Origin: Streptomyces sp. PsTaAH-137
Lineage (GTDB): Bacteria > Actinomycetota > Actinomycetes > Streptomycetales > Streptomycetaceae
Reading direction: 5' to 3'
Assembly: GCF_003259365.1 (NCBI RefSeq)
Contig: NZ_QLLY01000008.1
Coordinates: 248,001-312,000 of the forward strand
Length of the DNA stretch: 64,000 nucleotides
Part shown: positions 24,528 to 33,044 of the stretch, piece by piece
Layout of the letters: the number at the start of each line of letters is the position of its first letter
How positions within the stretch are numbered: position 1 is the first letter of the stretch
Notes under the pieces: model-generated
Databases searched by the model: none
Told to the model about the DNA's origin: nothing
The model's input: only the letters and a program-made list of their open reading frames with translations
Made by a program: the position numbers and the translations under genes

Positions 24528-25007
24528 GAAGTGGAGACCCGTGGGGAAGTCGTCCGGGACCTCCGGCTCGTCCGGCGATCCGGCGGTGAGCGCGATGACC
24601 ATGACGGTGACGCACACGGCGAGCGCGGCCGCCATGAACAGACCGATGCACCCCATGCCCACCGCGAGCGCCACGGGCCGGTAGGGCTCGGCCGTCGCGT
24701 GCTCGGGCGCGTCGGCCGCGTAGCGCACCATGACGGTGTCGCCCTCCAGGACCGTGTCGGGCCCGCCGTTCCCGGTGATGCGGACCGTGCGGCCCTCGCG
24801 CGTGGTGAACTCGTACACCCGGCTCCGGTAGGTGGTCGGCGAGTCGCCGCCGGTCGTATTGGTGAGCACGCGCAGGCAGCGCGCCTCGGACGTACGCCCG
24901 CCGTGCCACGCCCGCCGGATCCGCAGGCCGCGGCGCAGCAGCGCGACGCCGGTCGCCACCACCAGCGCCGCCACCATCGTCGCGATCCCGACGAAGAAGA
25001 ACTCCAT
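24525..25007 (-). CDS. DUF3592-type membrane protein
   Basis: 160 residues with a membrane helix at each end (FFFVGIATMVAALVVATGVALL and VALAVGMGCIGLFMAAALAVCV). Between them is a small extracytoplasmic or cytosolic beta domain (AWHGGRTSEARCLRV, YRSRVYEFTTREGRTVRITG, VLEGDTVMVRYAADAPEHA). This is the DUF3592 layout. Function is unknown. It sits between the LPMO and the acyl-CoA synthetase and is read toward the latter. Confidence 0.75.
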   Translation of the reverse strand: MEFFFVGIATMVAALVVATGVALLRRGLRIRRAWHGGRTSEARCLRVLTNTTGGDSPTTYRSRVYEFTTREGRTVRITGNGGPDTVLEGDTVMVRYAADAPEHATAEPYRPVALAVGMGCIGLFMAAALAVCVTVMVIALTAGSPDEPEVPDDFPTGLHF

Positions 25008-25123
25008 GCCCCACCCCCGTGGTCGGCCACTCCCCCGTACGCCGGCGAAGACTCGTCGGCGTACGGGGAAGCTACCCGGGCGCAGGGCCGGTGCCGCTCA
25101 AGGGAAGCTCAGAACTTCCCCGC

Positions 25124-25723
25124 TCAGAACGTGACGTCCGAGCACGCGTAGAAGGCGTTCGCCGTGTCCGCGATCGTCCACACCGCGAGGATCACGTGGT
25201 GGCCGGACTTGCCGGAGGGCAGGGTGCCGGAGTGCGAGAGGGTCGCCGGGGGCTGGCCGCTGTAGGGCACCGTGAGGAACGGGGTGGTGTCCAGGGCGGC
25301 GCGGGTCAGCGGCTGGCTGTCGTTCCAGCCGTTCTTGGTGACGTAGTAGCGGAAGTCCGTGGTGGAGTGCCGCGCGGTGAACTGCCAGCGGAACGTGTAG
25401 CTCTGACCGCCCGTCACCTTGGTGGTCGGCCAGGCCGAGCCGTTGGGCTGCTTGGCCGCGTTGAGCTGGCCGAACTCGCCGTGGTTCGCCGAGCAGATCT
25501 GACCGTCGGCGGGACCCGCGGCCGGGAAGCCCTTGGGGCCCTCGACGCTCTGCGGCTCCCACTGGATGTTGCCGCAGTTGGCGACGGTGCCGTTGGCACA
25601 GAGTTTCTGTCTGCTGATGGGCAGGTCGGTGTAGCCGTGGCTGCTCGCGCCGCCCGCCGACAGGGCGAACGCCCCGGCGGTGGTGAGGCCGAGCAAGGCC
25701 GCGTAGATCTTTTTGTTACGCAT
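25124..25723 (-). CDS. AA10 lytic polysaccharide monooxygenase (chitin/cellulose-active, secreted)
   Basis: ATG 25723 has AGGAG seven bases upstream, better than ATG 25768. A 28-residue signal peptide ends at SS|HGYTDLP, so the mature protein starts with His29, the first ligand of the copper histidine brace; the second is in TARHSTTDF. The conserved ILAVWTIADTANAFYAC is the AA10 C-terminus. Total 199 residues, one catalytic domain with no binding module. It oxidatively cleaves crystalline polysaccharide. In streptomycetes an LPMO gene sits by the cslA locus as here, which points to a role in hyphal-tip glycan deposition rather than only feeding. A DasR-like site precedes it. Confidence 0.93.
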   Translation of the reverse strand: MRNKKIYAALLGLTTAGAFALSAGGASSHGYTDLPISRQKLCANGTVANCGNIQWEPQSVEGPKGFPAAGPADGQICSANHGEFGQLNAAKQPNGSAWPTTKVTGGQSYTFRWQFTARHSTTDFRYYVTKNGWNDSQPLTRAALDTTPFLTVPYSGQPPATLSHSGTLPSGKSGHHVILAVWTIADTANAFYACSDVTF

Positions 25724-25777
25724 GCTGCCGCTCCTGGGGGTGTGGGGACTTCCGGAAGCCGTGCGCACAGCGATGTT

Positions 25778-25793
25778 CCAGGTCTAGACCAAC
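25778..25793 (-). promoter_or_regulatory. DasR-like (dre) operator upstream of the LPMO gene
   Basis: The 10-base core GGTCTAGACC (25781-25790) matches the centre of the DasR consensus TGGTCTAGACCA, with one flanking T kept on the left arm of the minus strand. It lies 55-70 bases before the LPMO start. DasR represses N-acetylglucosamine and chitin genes, so control of a chitin-active LPMO fits. An overlapping CAACTCCC / GGGAGTTG inverted repeat spans 25790-25816. Confidence 0.65.
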
Positions 25794-25855
25794 TCCCAAT
25801 GTATTGCCGGGAGTTGAACATGTCCATACCAATCGCAGACTCCGGAATCCCCGCG

Positions 25856-27136
25856 TCACTCCCCCCGGCCGGTGTAGAAGGCGACCGTCAGGTCCTTCAC
25901 CAGCGCCTTGCGCTCGTAGTCGTCCAGCTCCACCAGGCCCCGGGTGGTCAGCCGGGTCACCGCGTCCTCCACCGAGTCCACGACCGAGGTGAGCACGCTG
26001 TCCCGGTGCTGCGCGTCGAGCGCGGCGATCCGGCGGCGCTGCATCGCGGCCGCCACCTCGGGCGCGTACTCGATCCGGGTGGGCTGCGCGGAGAAGACCT
26101 CGATGCCGACCGGCTCGGCGTCCGCGGCCAGCTTGCGGGTGAGCAGGTCGCCGACGGCCTCGGCGTTGCGCAGGGTCGGCGCGTCCTCGTGGAAGGCGTC
26201 GGCGGGCAGCTGGGACAGCACCCGCGCCATGTCCGCCTCCACGCACTCGCGCAAGTACGTCTCGTGGTCCTCGACCCCGAACGCGGCGCGGGCCGTGTCC
26301 TTGATCCGCCACACCACGAGGACGACGACGCGCAGCGCCACGCCGTTGGCGTCGACCGCGGGCATCGGCTCGCTGCGCCAGTGCCGCAGGCGCACGTCGG
26401 TGCGGCGGCGCAGCAGCAGCGGGTTCACCCAGAGCAGCCCGGACTTGCGGACCGTGCCGCGGTACCGGCCGAACAGGGTGAGCACCCAGGCCCGCCCGGC
26501 GCGGCCGCGCGCGAGCCCGCCGAAGCCGAACAGCGCGAGCGCGCCGGAACCGGCGGCCGCCGCCCACTGCTCGGGCCCGAACCCGGTCCCCTCGTACCGG
26601 GAAAGACCGGCGATCTCCGTGACGATCTGCGGCAGCGCCCCGGCCCAGCCGAGCGAGGCCACCGCACCGGCCGCGCCGGCCAGCCCGCCGAGCACCCCGA
26701 GCGCGCCGGGCAGCGCCCGCCCGCCGCGCTCCTGAAGGTCCGGGTCGACGGTGGGCGCCGGGCGGGCGGGGGCGCGCGGCGGCATCCGGCGCGGGGCCGT
26801 GGTCCTGCCGGGGCCGCCCTTGACCGCGCCGGTGCCGACCACCGCGGGGCGCAGCGGCACGGCCACCGGGTCCGGGTCGTCTCGGAACAGGAGGTGGACC
26901 GGGATCTCGGTGGTCGCCTCGTTCTGGATGAGCCGCGCACCACGCGGCCGCTCCCCGGTCTCGGTGGTTTCGGTCATCGCTTCCTCATCACTCTCTCGCT
27001 CTGCCTCGGCACGCACACCCGGGCGCTGCCGGCCACGGACGTCCGCCGCCTCGGTCCCGGTCGTCGTCCCGGCCCCGGCCGCCGCTTGCGCCCCGGCCGT
27101 CGTCTCGGACCCCGCCTCGATCCCCGTAGCCGTCAT
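25856..27136 (-). CDS. SPFH/Band 7 (stomatin-like) domain membrane protein
   Basis: ATG 27136 overlaps the stop of the peptidoglycan-binding gene (ATGA); ATG 26976 with GAGGAAG is an alternative. The 426 residues have a low-complexity N-terminal third, two membrane segments around 190-260, then the SPFH domain starting GRYRGTVRKSGLLWVNPLLLRRRTDVRLRHWRSE, with VWRIKDTARAAFGVEDHETYL and the alpha-helical tail. SPFH proteins form membrane-associated oligomers that order neighbouring proteins. Translational coupling to a secreted peptidoglycan-binding protein next to cslA suggests a scaffold at the growing tip, which is inference. Confidence 0.8.
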   Translation of the reverse strand: MTATGIEAGSETTAGAQAAAGAGTTTGTEAADVRGRQRPGVRAEAERESDEEAMTETTETGERPRGARLIQNEATTEIPVHLLFRDDPDPVAVPLRPAVVGTGAVKGGPGRTTAPRRMPPRAPARPAPTVDPDLQERGGRALPGALGVLGGLAGAAGAVASLGWAGALPQIVTEIAGLSRYEGTGFGPEQWAAAAGSGALALFGFGGLARGRAGRAWVLTLFGRYRGTVRKSGLLWVNPLLLRRRTDVRLRHWRSEPMPAVDANGVALRVVVLVVWRIKDTARAAFGVEDHETYLRECVEADMARVLSQLPADAFHEDAPTLRNAEAVGDLLTRKLAADAEPVGIEVFSAQPTRIEYAPEVAAAMQRRRIAALDAQHRDSVLTSVVDSVEDAVTRLTTRGLVELDDYERKALVKDLTVAFYTGRGE

Positions 27137-28437
27137 GAGAAGAGCCGCCTCCACGTCTCCGGCCCCGGATAACCGTCCGCCGCCGCGCCCCGCCAGCCCT
27201 GCGCGCGCTGGAACGCCTCGACGGCGCGGCGGTCGGCCTCGCCCCAGCGAGGGGTCGGGCCCTTCGTGTAGTACTTGCCGAATCCTTTCTTCACGAGCTG
27301 TTCGCCGAGCTTCGTCACGGCGGCGCTGCTCGCGCCCGGCCGGAACACCGACCGGCCGGGGAAGGCCGGGGCCTTCGCGGCGGCGGAGCCCTTGGCGCCC
27401 GAGGCGCCCTTGCTCGCGGCCGGGATGTCCTTGCCCTTGCCGGTCACCAGGTACGACCAGGTCGTCGGCCCGGGAATCCCGTCGGCGTCGGCCCCGCTCC
27501 AGCCCTGGGCCTTCTGGAACGCCTGGGTCGCCCTGCGGTCGGCGTCGCTCCAGCGCGGGCCGGGGCCCTGGCTGTAGAACCGCTTGCCGCCCCGCTCCAC
27601 GAGCAGCCGCCCGAGCTGGGTGACGTAGGCGTTGTTCGCCCCGGGCCCGAAGGACCCGGCGCCCGGGAACTTCGTCGTCGAGGTGCCCCCGCCGGAGGTG
27701 GAACCCGCCTGCACGCCCTTGTAGCGGTAGGCGAGGTACTTGCTGGAATTGCTCCAGTACGCGTACGGGGTGGACTGCTTCCTGGTGCCGGGGCGGGTCT
27801 GCTCGTAGGCGATGTAGTAGCTGCGGGTGTAGTCCGTCCACCCGCCGAAGATCGTGACGTGCGAGCCCTTCTCCGGGTCGGACGGATTGTGGAAGAGCAG
27901 GATGTCGCCGGGCTGCAGCTGCGCCTTGGTGATCCGGGTGCCGAACGCCGCGAGGCTGCCCGTCCACTCGTTGCCCGGCAGGTCCCACGCCATGGAGACG
28001 AAGCCCGAGCAGTCCTGGCGGTAACCGTCCTTGTAGTACTTGTCCATGCTGTACGGGACCTTGGCCGCCACCCAGGTCTTGGCGCGGTTGATGATCGCCG
28101 CCCGGGTCGTGGCGCGCAGCGCGGTCTCCTGCGCCAGGTTCACCGAGTTCGCGGCCTGGCCCGGCGCTCCGTGCAGCGCGCTGGTGCCGCCCTGCGGGGT
28201 GACGTCGTCGTCGCCCGGCGCGGGCTCACCCGGTCTCGCCTCGTGCTGCCCGGCCGCGGCGGCCGGGGTGAGCTGGACACCGCCGATGACGGTGCCGGCC
28301 GCCGCGGCGACGGCCAGGGCGTGCCGCGCGCCGAGTCTGGTCCGTCCCTGCGGCGGTGCGGTGCGCCGCCACCGGACGCACCCGGGGCAGCCGCAGCCGC
28401 CCGCCGGGTCGTAGTCCTCGAATACCGGAGCCTCCAT
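27133..28437 (-). CDS. Secreted peptidoglycan-binding protein with an NlpC/amidase-like catalytic domain
   Basis: ATG 28437 has GAGGGGAA four bases upstream; the frame from 28593 has no site. The 434 residues have a Cys-rich N-terminus (GCGCPGCVRW), a long hydrophobic segment, and a papain-like domain with catalytic Cys in RQDCSGFVSMAWDLPG and His in GSHVTIFGGW. Two peptidoglycan-binding repeats follow, each ending in the AFQ[KR]AQGW..A.ADG.PGP.TW pattern. It should cleave or bind cell-wall peptides outside the membrane. In S. coelicolor-type genomes a similar gene lies between the LPMO and cslA genes. Confidence 0.85.
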   Translation of the reverse strand: MEAPVFEDYDPAGGCGCPGCVRWRRTAPPQGRTRLGARHALAVAAAAGTVIGGVQLTPAAAAGQHEARPGEPAPGDDDVTPQGGTSALHGAPGQAANSVNLAQETALRATTRAAIINRAKTWVAAKVPYSMDKYYKDGYRQDCSGFVSMAWDLPGNEWTGSLAAFGTRITKAQLQPGDILLFHNPSDPEKGSHVTIFGGWTDYTRSYYIAYEQTRPGTRKQSTPYAYWSNSSKYLAYRYKGVQAGSTSGGGTSTTKFPGAGSFGPGANNAYVTQLGRLLVERGGKRFYSQGPGPRWSDADRRATQAFQKAQGWSGADADGIPGPTTWSYLVTGKGKDIPAASKGASGAKGSAAAKAPAFPGRSVFRPGASSAAVTKLGEQLVKKGFGKYYTKGPTPRWGEADRRAVEAFQRAQGWRGAAADGYPGPETWRRLFS

Positions 28438-28644
28438 GCGATTCCCCTCACACTCCAGAGCCGCCAATGAACTGACGAGCCTCGCCGTCGCACGCAGGCA
28501 GCGTCTCAACTGTGCGGACAAACCGCATGTTGACGGTCCGAAAGATGGAAATCGCCATAAATCACCCTTCCCCTCGGCGCGTCGACTGGCCAACGGCGGT
28601 CGGGAGCACCCCGGGAGTTCGGGTAAAGTTATGCAGGTCAGCGG

Positions 28645-28718
28645 GCGCCATTAGCTCAGTTGGTTAGAGCAGCGGACTCTTAATCCGCGTGTCCGGGGTT
28701 CGAGTCCCTGATGGCGCA
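28645..28718 (+). tRNA. tRNA-Lys(CTT), copy 3
   Basis: Identical over 74 bases to the tRNA-Lys genes at 8347 and 22701. Anticodon CTT in the loop CTCTTAA, no encoded CCA. A TAAAGTTAT sequence about 20 bases upstream can serve as the -10 region. Confidence 0.97.
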
Positions 28719-28725
28719 CAGCAGT

Positions 28726-28760
28726 ACGAAGGCCTCTCACCTGTGTGAGGGGCCTTCGTC
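28726..28760 (+). terminator. Hairpin terminator after tRNA-Lys copy 3
   Basis: ACGAAGGCC-TCTCAC and GTGAG-GGGCCTTCGT form a stem with one bulge, and GTCATT follows. It shares the GAAGGCC base of the other two tRNA-Lys terminators. Confidence 0.75.
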
Positions 28761-29105
28761 ATTGCCGTGCGGAGAGTGATCGGCAAACCCGGCGCAAGGC
28801 CGGTAAACACCGTGTTTCGCTTCGAATCACCCTTGTGATCAGCAGGTGGGGCACAGCACCCTGTCATGGAGCCATTGGCGCCAAATGGACTTACGGTGCA
28901 GAGCAGTTGCCGTCGGAGAACGGGGGTCCCGTTCACCCGGCGATGCCGAAGAGGGCATCATGCAACCGGAAGGTCGTCGTTCCAGTCTTAGAGAGGGTGG
29001 GACGGTGGCCAGCCACTGAGACGCCCGGGATGGTCGAGGGGGACCGGTCCGCGGGCGGACGACCGACGACCACGCGGTGACTCGCGTGCGGGGGGATGAC
29101 TCAAC
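28761..29105 (+). other. Non-coding leader region of cslA
   Basis: About 345 bases without a convincing gene. It contains the near-palindrome CCATTGGCGCCAAATGG (28872-28888) and no good vegetative promoter. A long leader before cslA is likely. I compared it by eye with the c-di-AMP (ydaO) riboswitch found before some Streptomyces cell-wall genes and saw no match. Confidence 0.5.
28872..28888. promoter_or_regulatory. Near-palindrome upstream of cslA
   Basis: CCATTGGCGCCAAATGG reads the same on both strands apart from one base pair, with the perfect centre TTGGCGCCAA. It lies about 220 bases before the cslA start and is the most symmetrical element in that region, so it is a candidate operator. 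Confidence 0.4.
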
Positions 29106-31046
29106 ATGACGTCGACGCCGACGGGTGCCCGCGGGCAGTTCGACCCGTCCGAGACGACCCAGCTGCGGGTGCCACCGCACCGCACCGGCGGCTTCAAGCG
29201 CATAAAGAAGAGCCTGCCGCGCTACGACTACGAGCACTACAGCAGACTCGCCGGACCCCTCACCCAGCCCGACCCGGGCAAGCCGTACACGGTGCAGTAC
29301 CGCTCCCTGCTCTCGCAGGAGCCGCACCGGATCCGCGCGGCGCTCATGCTGGGCGCGGCCCCGCTGCTCTCGCTCGTCCTGCTGTTCTGGCTGCTCCAGC
29401 CCGAGCACTGGACCGAGCGCGACTACGTGCAGTACGACTTCCTGCCGGCGCTCGACATCGTCATGCTCGTCGCGATCGGCCTGATCGAGCTCTTCCGCTG
29501 CATGAACGTGCTGTCGAACGCGCACGCGACGCTGGTCGCGAGAGACCCGATCCCGGTGGTGCCCGAGACCGGTACGAGAGTGGCGTTCCTGACGTCCTTC
29601 GTGCCCGGCAAGGAGCCGATCGAGATGGTGACGAAGACCCTGGAGGCGGCGGTCAAGCTGCGCCACCGGGGCCTTCTGCACATCTGGCTCCTCGACGAGG
29701 GCGACGACCCGGAGGTCAAGGAGGTCTGCGCGCGGCTCGGCGTGCACCACTTCTCCCGCAAGGGCGTCGCGAAGTGGAACCAGGCGAAGGGCCCGCACCG
29801 CGCGAAGACCAAGCACGGCAACTACAACGCCTGGCTGGACGCGCACGGCGACGCCTACGACTTCTTCGCCTCGGTCGACACCGACCACGTGCCGATGCCC
29901 AACTACCTGGAGCGGATGCTCGGCTTCTTCCGCGATCCGAACGTCGGGTTCGTCATCGGCCCGCAGGTGTACGGCAACTACGACAACTTCGTCACCAAGG
30001 CCGCCGAGTCGCAGCAGTTCCTCTTCCACGCCCTGATCCAGCGCGCGGGCAACCGCTACGGCTCGCCGATGTTCGTCGGCACGTCGAACGCCGTGCGCAT
30101 CAGCGCGCTGAAGCAGATCGGCGGCCTGTACGACTCGATCACCGAGGACATGGCGACCGGCTTCGAGATCCACCGCCACAAGAACCCGGCGACGGGCAGG
30201 AAGTGGCGCTCGGTGTACACGCCCGACGTGCTGGCCGTCGGTGAGGGCCCCAGCGCCTGGACGGACTTCTTCACCCAGCAGATGCGCTGGTCGCGCGGTA
30301 CGTACGAGACGATCCTCAAGCAGTACTGGAAGGGCTTCTTCACGCTCCCGCCGAGCAAGCTCTTCAACTACACGATGATGATCATCTTCTACCCGATGGC
30401 CGCCATGAACTGGATTCTGGCGGCGCTGAGTTGTGCCCTGTTCCTGGGTCTCGGCGCCTCGGGTGTGAACATCGACCCGACGGTCTGGCTGATGCTGTAC
30501 GGCAACGCCTCCGCGCTCCAGATCGGCCTCTACATCTGGAACCGCCGGCACAACGTCTCGCCGCACGAGCCCGAGGGCTCCGGCGGTGTGGCCGGTATGG
30601 TCATGTCCGCGCTGTCGGCGCCGCTGTACGCGAAGGCGCTCGTCGACTCGCTGCTGCGCCGCAAGAGCAAGTTCGTCGTGACCCCGAAGGGCGACTCGGC
30701 CAGCCCCGACCGGTGGTTCGGCACCTTCCGCTACCACTGGTACTTCATCGTCATCTTCGGCGCCTCGATCACGGCCGGCTTCGTCCTCGGCCACGCCCAC
30801 CCGGCGATGATCACCTGGGCCTGCTTCGCGCTGCTGATCACCGCGCTGCCGATGTTCGCCTGGCGGTACATGCTGCGCCAGGACAAGAAGAAGCCGAAGC
30901 CGCCCGCGGGCGAGCCGGCCGATCAGTCGTACGTCCCCCGCCACGCCGCGCCACCGCACGGCGTGCCGCAGCAGAAGCCCGCCTGGGTCGCGGACGGGGG
31001 CAACGACGAGACCATGCAGATCTCCTTGGGGGGACGTAACAAGTGA
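29106..31046 (+). CDS. cslA: Cellulose synthase-like glycosyltransferase CslA
   Basis: Family 2 processive beta-glycosyltransferase of 646 residues. The order is an N-terminal cytosolic region, helices around 80-97 and 115-132, then the catalytic domain with LLDEGDDPE (197-202), the DxD motif VDTDH (257-261), TED (346-348) and QQMRW (391-395, the QxxRW motif). About five helices make the export channel near the C-terminus. It makes the cellulose-like glycan of streptomycete hyphal tips and works with GlxA, whose GTG start overlaps its stop. ATG 29106 follows a GGGGGGATG-rich site. Confidence 0.96.
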   Translation: MTSTPTGARGQFDPSETTQLRVPPHRTGGFKRIKKSLPRYDYEHYSRLAGPLTQPDPGKPYTVQYRSLLSQEPHRIRAALMLGAAPLLSLVLLFWLLQPEHWTERDYVQYDFLPALDIVMLVAIGLIELFRCMNVLSNAHATLVARDPIPVVPETGTRVAFLTSFVPGKEPIEMVTKTLEAAVKLRHRGLLHIWLLDEGDDPEVKEVCARLGVHHFSRKGVAKWNQAKGPHRAKTKHGNYNAWLDAHGDAYDFFASVDTDHVPMPNYLERMLGFFRDPNVGFVIGPQVYGNYDNFVTKAAESQQFLFHALIQRAGNRYGSPMFVGTSNAVRISALKQIGGLYDSITEDMATGFEIHRHKNPATGRKWRSVYTPDVLAVGEGPSAWTDFFTQQMRWSRGTYETILKQYWKGFFTLPPSKLFNYTMMIIFYPMAAMNWILAALSCALFLGLGASGVNIDPTVWLMLYGNASALQIGLYIWNRRHNVSPHEPEGSGGVAGMVMSALSAPLYAKALVDSLLRRKSKFVVTPKGDSASPDRWFGTFRYHWYFIVIFGASITAGFVLGHAHPAMITWACFALLITALPMFAWRYMLRQDKKKPKPPAGEPADQSYVPRHAAPPHGVPQQKPAWVADGGNDETMQISLGGRNK

Positions 31047-32983
31047 AAGACGGTGCGAGCCGCCGCCGTGCCCGGCGCATAGCCATCGGCACGGTGGTGG
31101 TGGCGGCGCTCGCCGGGATGAACGGCCCCTGGCTGTATCGCTTCGGATCGGCCAAGTACCACGAGTACAAGATCAACAGACCGGAGTACAAGGCCGAGAA
31201 CGGGCACTGGGACGTCATCGACTTCCCCAAGGACCTGCGCCTCAACACGATCCACGCGGCGCTGCTGCACACCGGCAAGATCCTGCTGATCGCCGGGTCG
31301 GGCAACAACCAGAAGAACTTCGACGCGAAGAAGTTCGACACCCGGCTCTACGACCCGGTGAAGAACACGATCAAGAAGATCGACACGCCGACCGACCTGT
31401 TCTGCACGGGCCACACCCAGCTGGCGAACGGCAATCTGCTGATCGCGGGCGGCACCAAGCGCTACGAGAAGCTCAAGGGCGACGTCACCAAGGCCGGCGG
31501 CCTGATGATCGTGCACAACGAGGACCCGGACGAGCCGAAGACCATCAAGGCCGGCACGAAGTTCACCGGCAAGGAGAACGGCAAGACGTTCGTCGCCAAG
31601 GACAACATCGTCGTGCCGCGCGCCAAGAAGGTCTTCGACCCGGCGACCGGCGCGTTCCAGCGCAACGACCCCGGGCTCGGCCGGGTCTACGTCGAGGCGC
31701 AGCGCTCCGGCACCCAGTACGAGACCGGTACCCAGGACAACTACCGGGTGCAGGGCCTCTCGGGCGCCGACGCGCGCAACGTGTACGGCATCGCGCAGAA
31801 GCTCGCGCTCGACAAGAAGGACTTCCAGGGGATCCGCGACTCCTACGAGTTCGACCCGGTCGCCGAGAAGTACATCAAGGTCGACCCGATGAACGAGGCG
31901 CGCTGGTACCCCACGCTGACCACGCTCTCGGACGGCAGGGTGCTCTCCGTCTCCGGCCTCGACGAGATCGGGCAGCTGGTGCCCGGCAAGAACGAGGTGT
32001 ACGACCCGAAGACGAAGAAGTGGACGTACCTGACGAAGGACGTCCGCCAGTTCCCCACCTACCCCGCGCTGTTCCAGATGGAGAACGGCAAGATCTTCTA
32101 CTCGGGGTCGAACGCGGGCTACGGCCCCGACAACGTCGGCCGCAAGCCCGGCGTCTGGGACCTGACGGACAACAAGTTCCAGAAGATCCCCGGTCTGTCC
32201 GACGCGAACATGATGGAGACGTCGAACACGGTCGAGCTGCCGCCCGCGCAGAGCCAGAAGTACATGGTGATCGGCGGCGGCGGGGTCGGCGAGTCCAAGC
32301 TGTCCAGCAACAAGACCCGGATCGTCGATCTCACCAAGAAAAAGCCGGAGTTCACCGACGGCCCGACGCTGGAGAAGGGCACCCGCTACCCGCAGGCGTC
32401 GGTGCTGCCCGACGACTCGATCCTCGTCTCGGGCGGTTCGCAGGACTACCGCGGCCGCGGTGACTCCAACATCCTCCAGGCCCGGATCTACGACACGAAG
32501 GCCAACTCCTTCAAGCGGGTCGCCGACCCGGCCGTGGGCCGCAATTACCACTCGGGGTCGCTGCTGCTGCCCGACGGCCGGGTGCTGTTCTTCGGCTCGG
32601 ACTCGCTCTACGCGGACAAGGCCGACACCAAGCCCGGCGTGTTCGAGCAGCGCCTGGAGATGTACACGCCGCCGTATCTGTACCGGGACTCCAGGCCGAC
32701 CCTGGAGAGCGGTCAGCAGACCATCAGGCGCGGCGGATCGGCCACGTACGGCACGGCCCACGCCTCGGCCGTCAAGACGGCGCGGCTGATCAGGCCGAGC
32801 GCGTCCACGCACGTCACGGACGTCGACCAGACGTCGGTCGCGCTGGACCTGAAGAAGTCCGGCGACTCGATCACGGTGACGGTGCCCAAGAGCCGCTCAC
32901 TGGTCGAATCGGGCTGGTACATGCTGTTCGTGACGGACGATCAGGGCACGCCCAGCAAGGCGCAGTGGGTGCACGTGCCGTAG
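31043..32983 (+). CDS. glxA: Radical copper oxidase GlxA (galactose-oxidase-like)
   Basis: GTG 31043 overlaps the cslA stop (GTGA). The 646 residues begin with a short cytosolic stretch and a single membrane anchor (IAIGTVVVAALAGMNGP). Kelch-like repeats and an early-set beta domain follow. Cys121 in LFCTGHTQL is the cysteine of the Tyr-Cys redox cofactor, and MNEARWYPTLTTLSDGR and NYHSGSLLLPDGRV carry the expected ligand-bearing strands. It oxidises a primary alcohol on the CslA product outside the membrane, and is needed for glycan deposition and normal development in Streptomyces. Confidence 0.96.
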   Translation: MKDGASRRRARRIAIGTVVVAALAGMNGPWLYRFGSAKYHEYKINRPEYKAENGHWDVIDFPKDLRLNTIHAALLHTGKILLIAGSGNNQKNFDAKKFDTRLYDPVKNTIKKIDTPTDLFCTGHTQLANGNLLIAGGTKRYEKLKGDVTKAGGLMIVHNEDPDEPKTIKAGTKFTGKENGKTFVAKDNIVVPRAKKVFDPATGAFQRNDPGLGRVYVEAQRSGTQYETGTQDNYRVQGLSGADARNVYGIAQKLALDKKDFQGIRDSYEFDPVAEKYIKVDPMNEARWYPTLTTLSDGRVLSVSGLDEIGQLVPGKNEVYDPKTKKWTYLTKDVRQFPTYPALFQMENGKIFYSGSNAGYGPDNVGRKPGVWDLTDNKFQKIPGLSDANMMETSNTVELPPAQSQKYMVIGGGGVGESKLSSNKTRIVDLTKKKPEFTDGPTLEKGTRYPQASVLPDDSILVSGGSQDYRGRGDSNILQARIYDTKANSFKRVADPAVGRNYHSGSLLLPDGRVLFFGSDSLYADKADTKPGVFEQRLEMYTPPYLYRDSRPTLESGQQTIRRGGSATYGTAHASAVKTARLIRPSASTHVTDVDQTSVALDLKKSGDSITVTVPKSRSLVESGWYMLFVTDDQGTPSKAQWVHVP

Positions 32984-33000
32984 GTCGGCCGACAACAGCC

Positions 33001-33035
33001 CGAAGGGCGCGGGGAGTTGATCCCCGCGCCCTTCG
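33001..33035. terminator. Bidirectional terminator between glxA and cslZ
   Basis: A perfect 15-bp stem, CGAAGGGCGCGGGGA / TCCCCGCGCCCTTCG, with the loop GTTGA, placed 17 bases after glxA and 10 bases after cslZ. It serves both converging transcripts. Confidence 0.9.
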
Positions 33036-33044
33036 TCCGTCCGG

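Noticed and set aside
8347..28718. Integrated mobile element between tRNA-Lys copies
   Set aside because: No integrase, excisionase, replication or transfer gene lies between them. The genes in between are ordinary chromosomal functions.
28761..29105. c-di-AMP (ydaO) riboswitch before cslA
   Set aside because: The conserved sequence blocks of that riboswitch could not be found by eye. Only a near-palindrome stands out.
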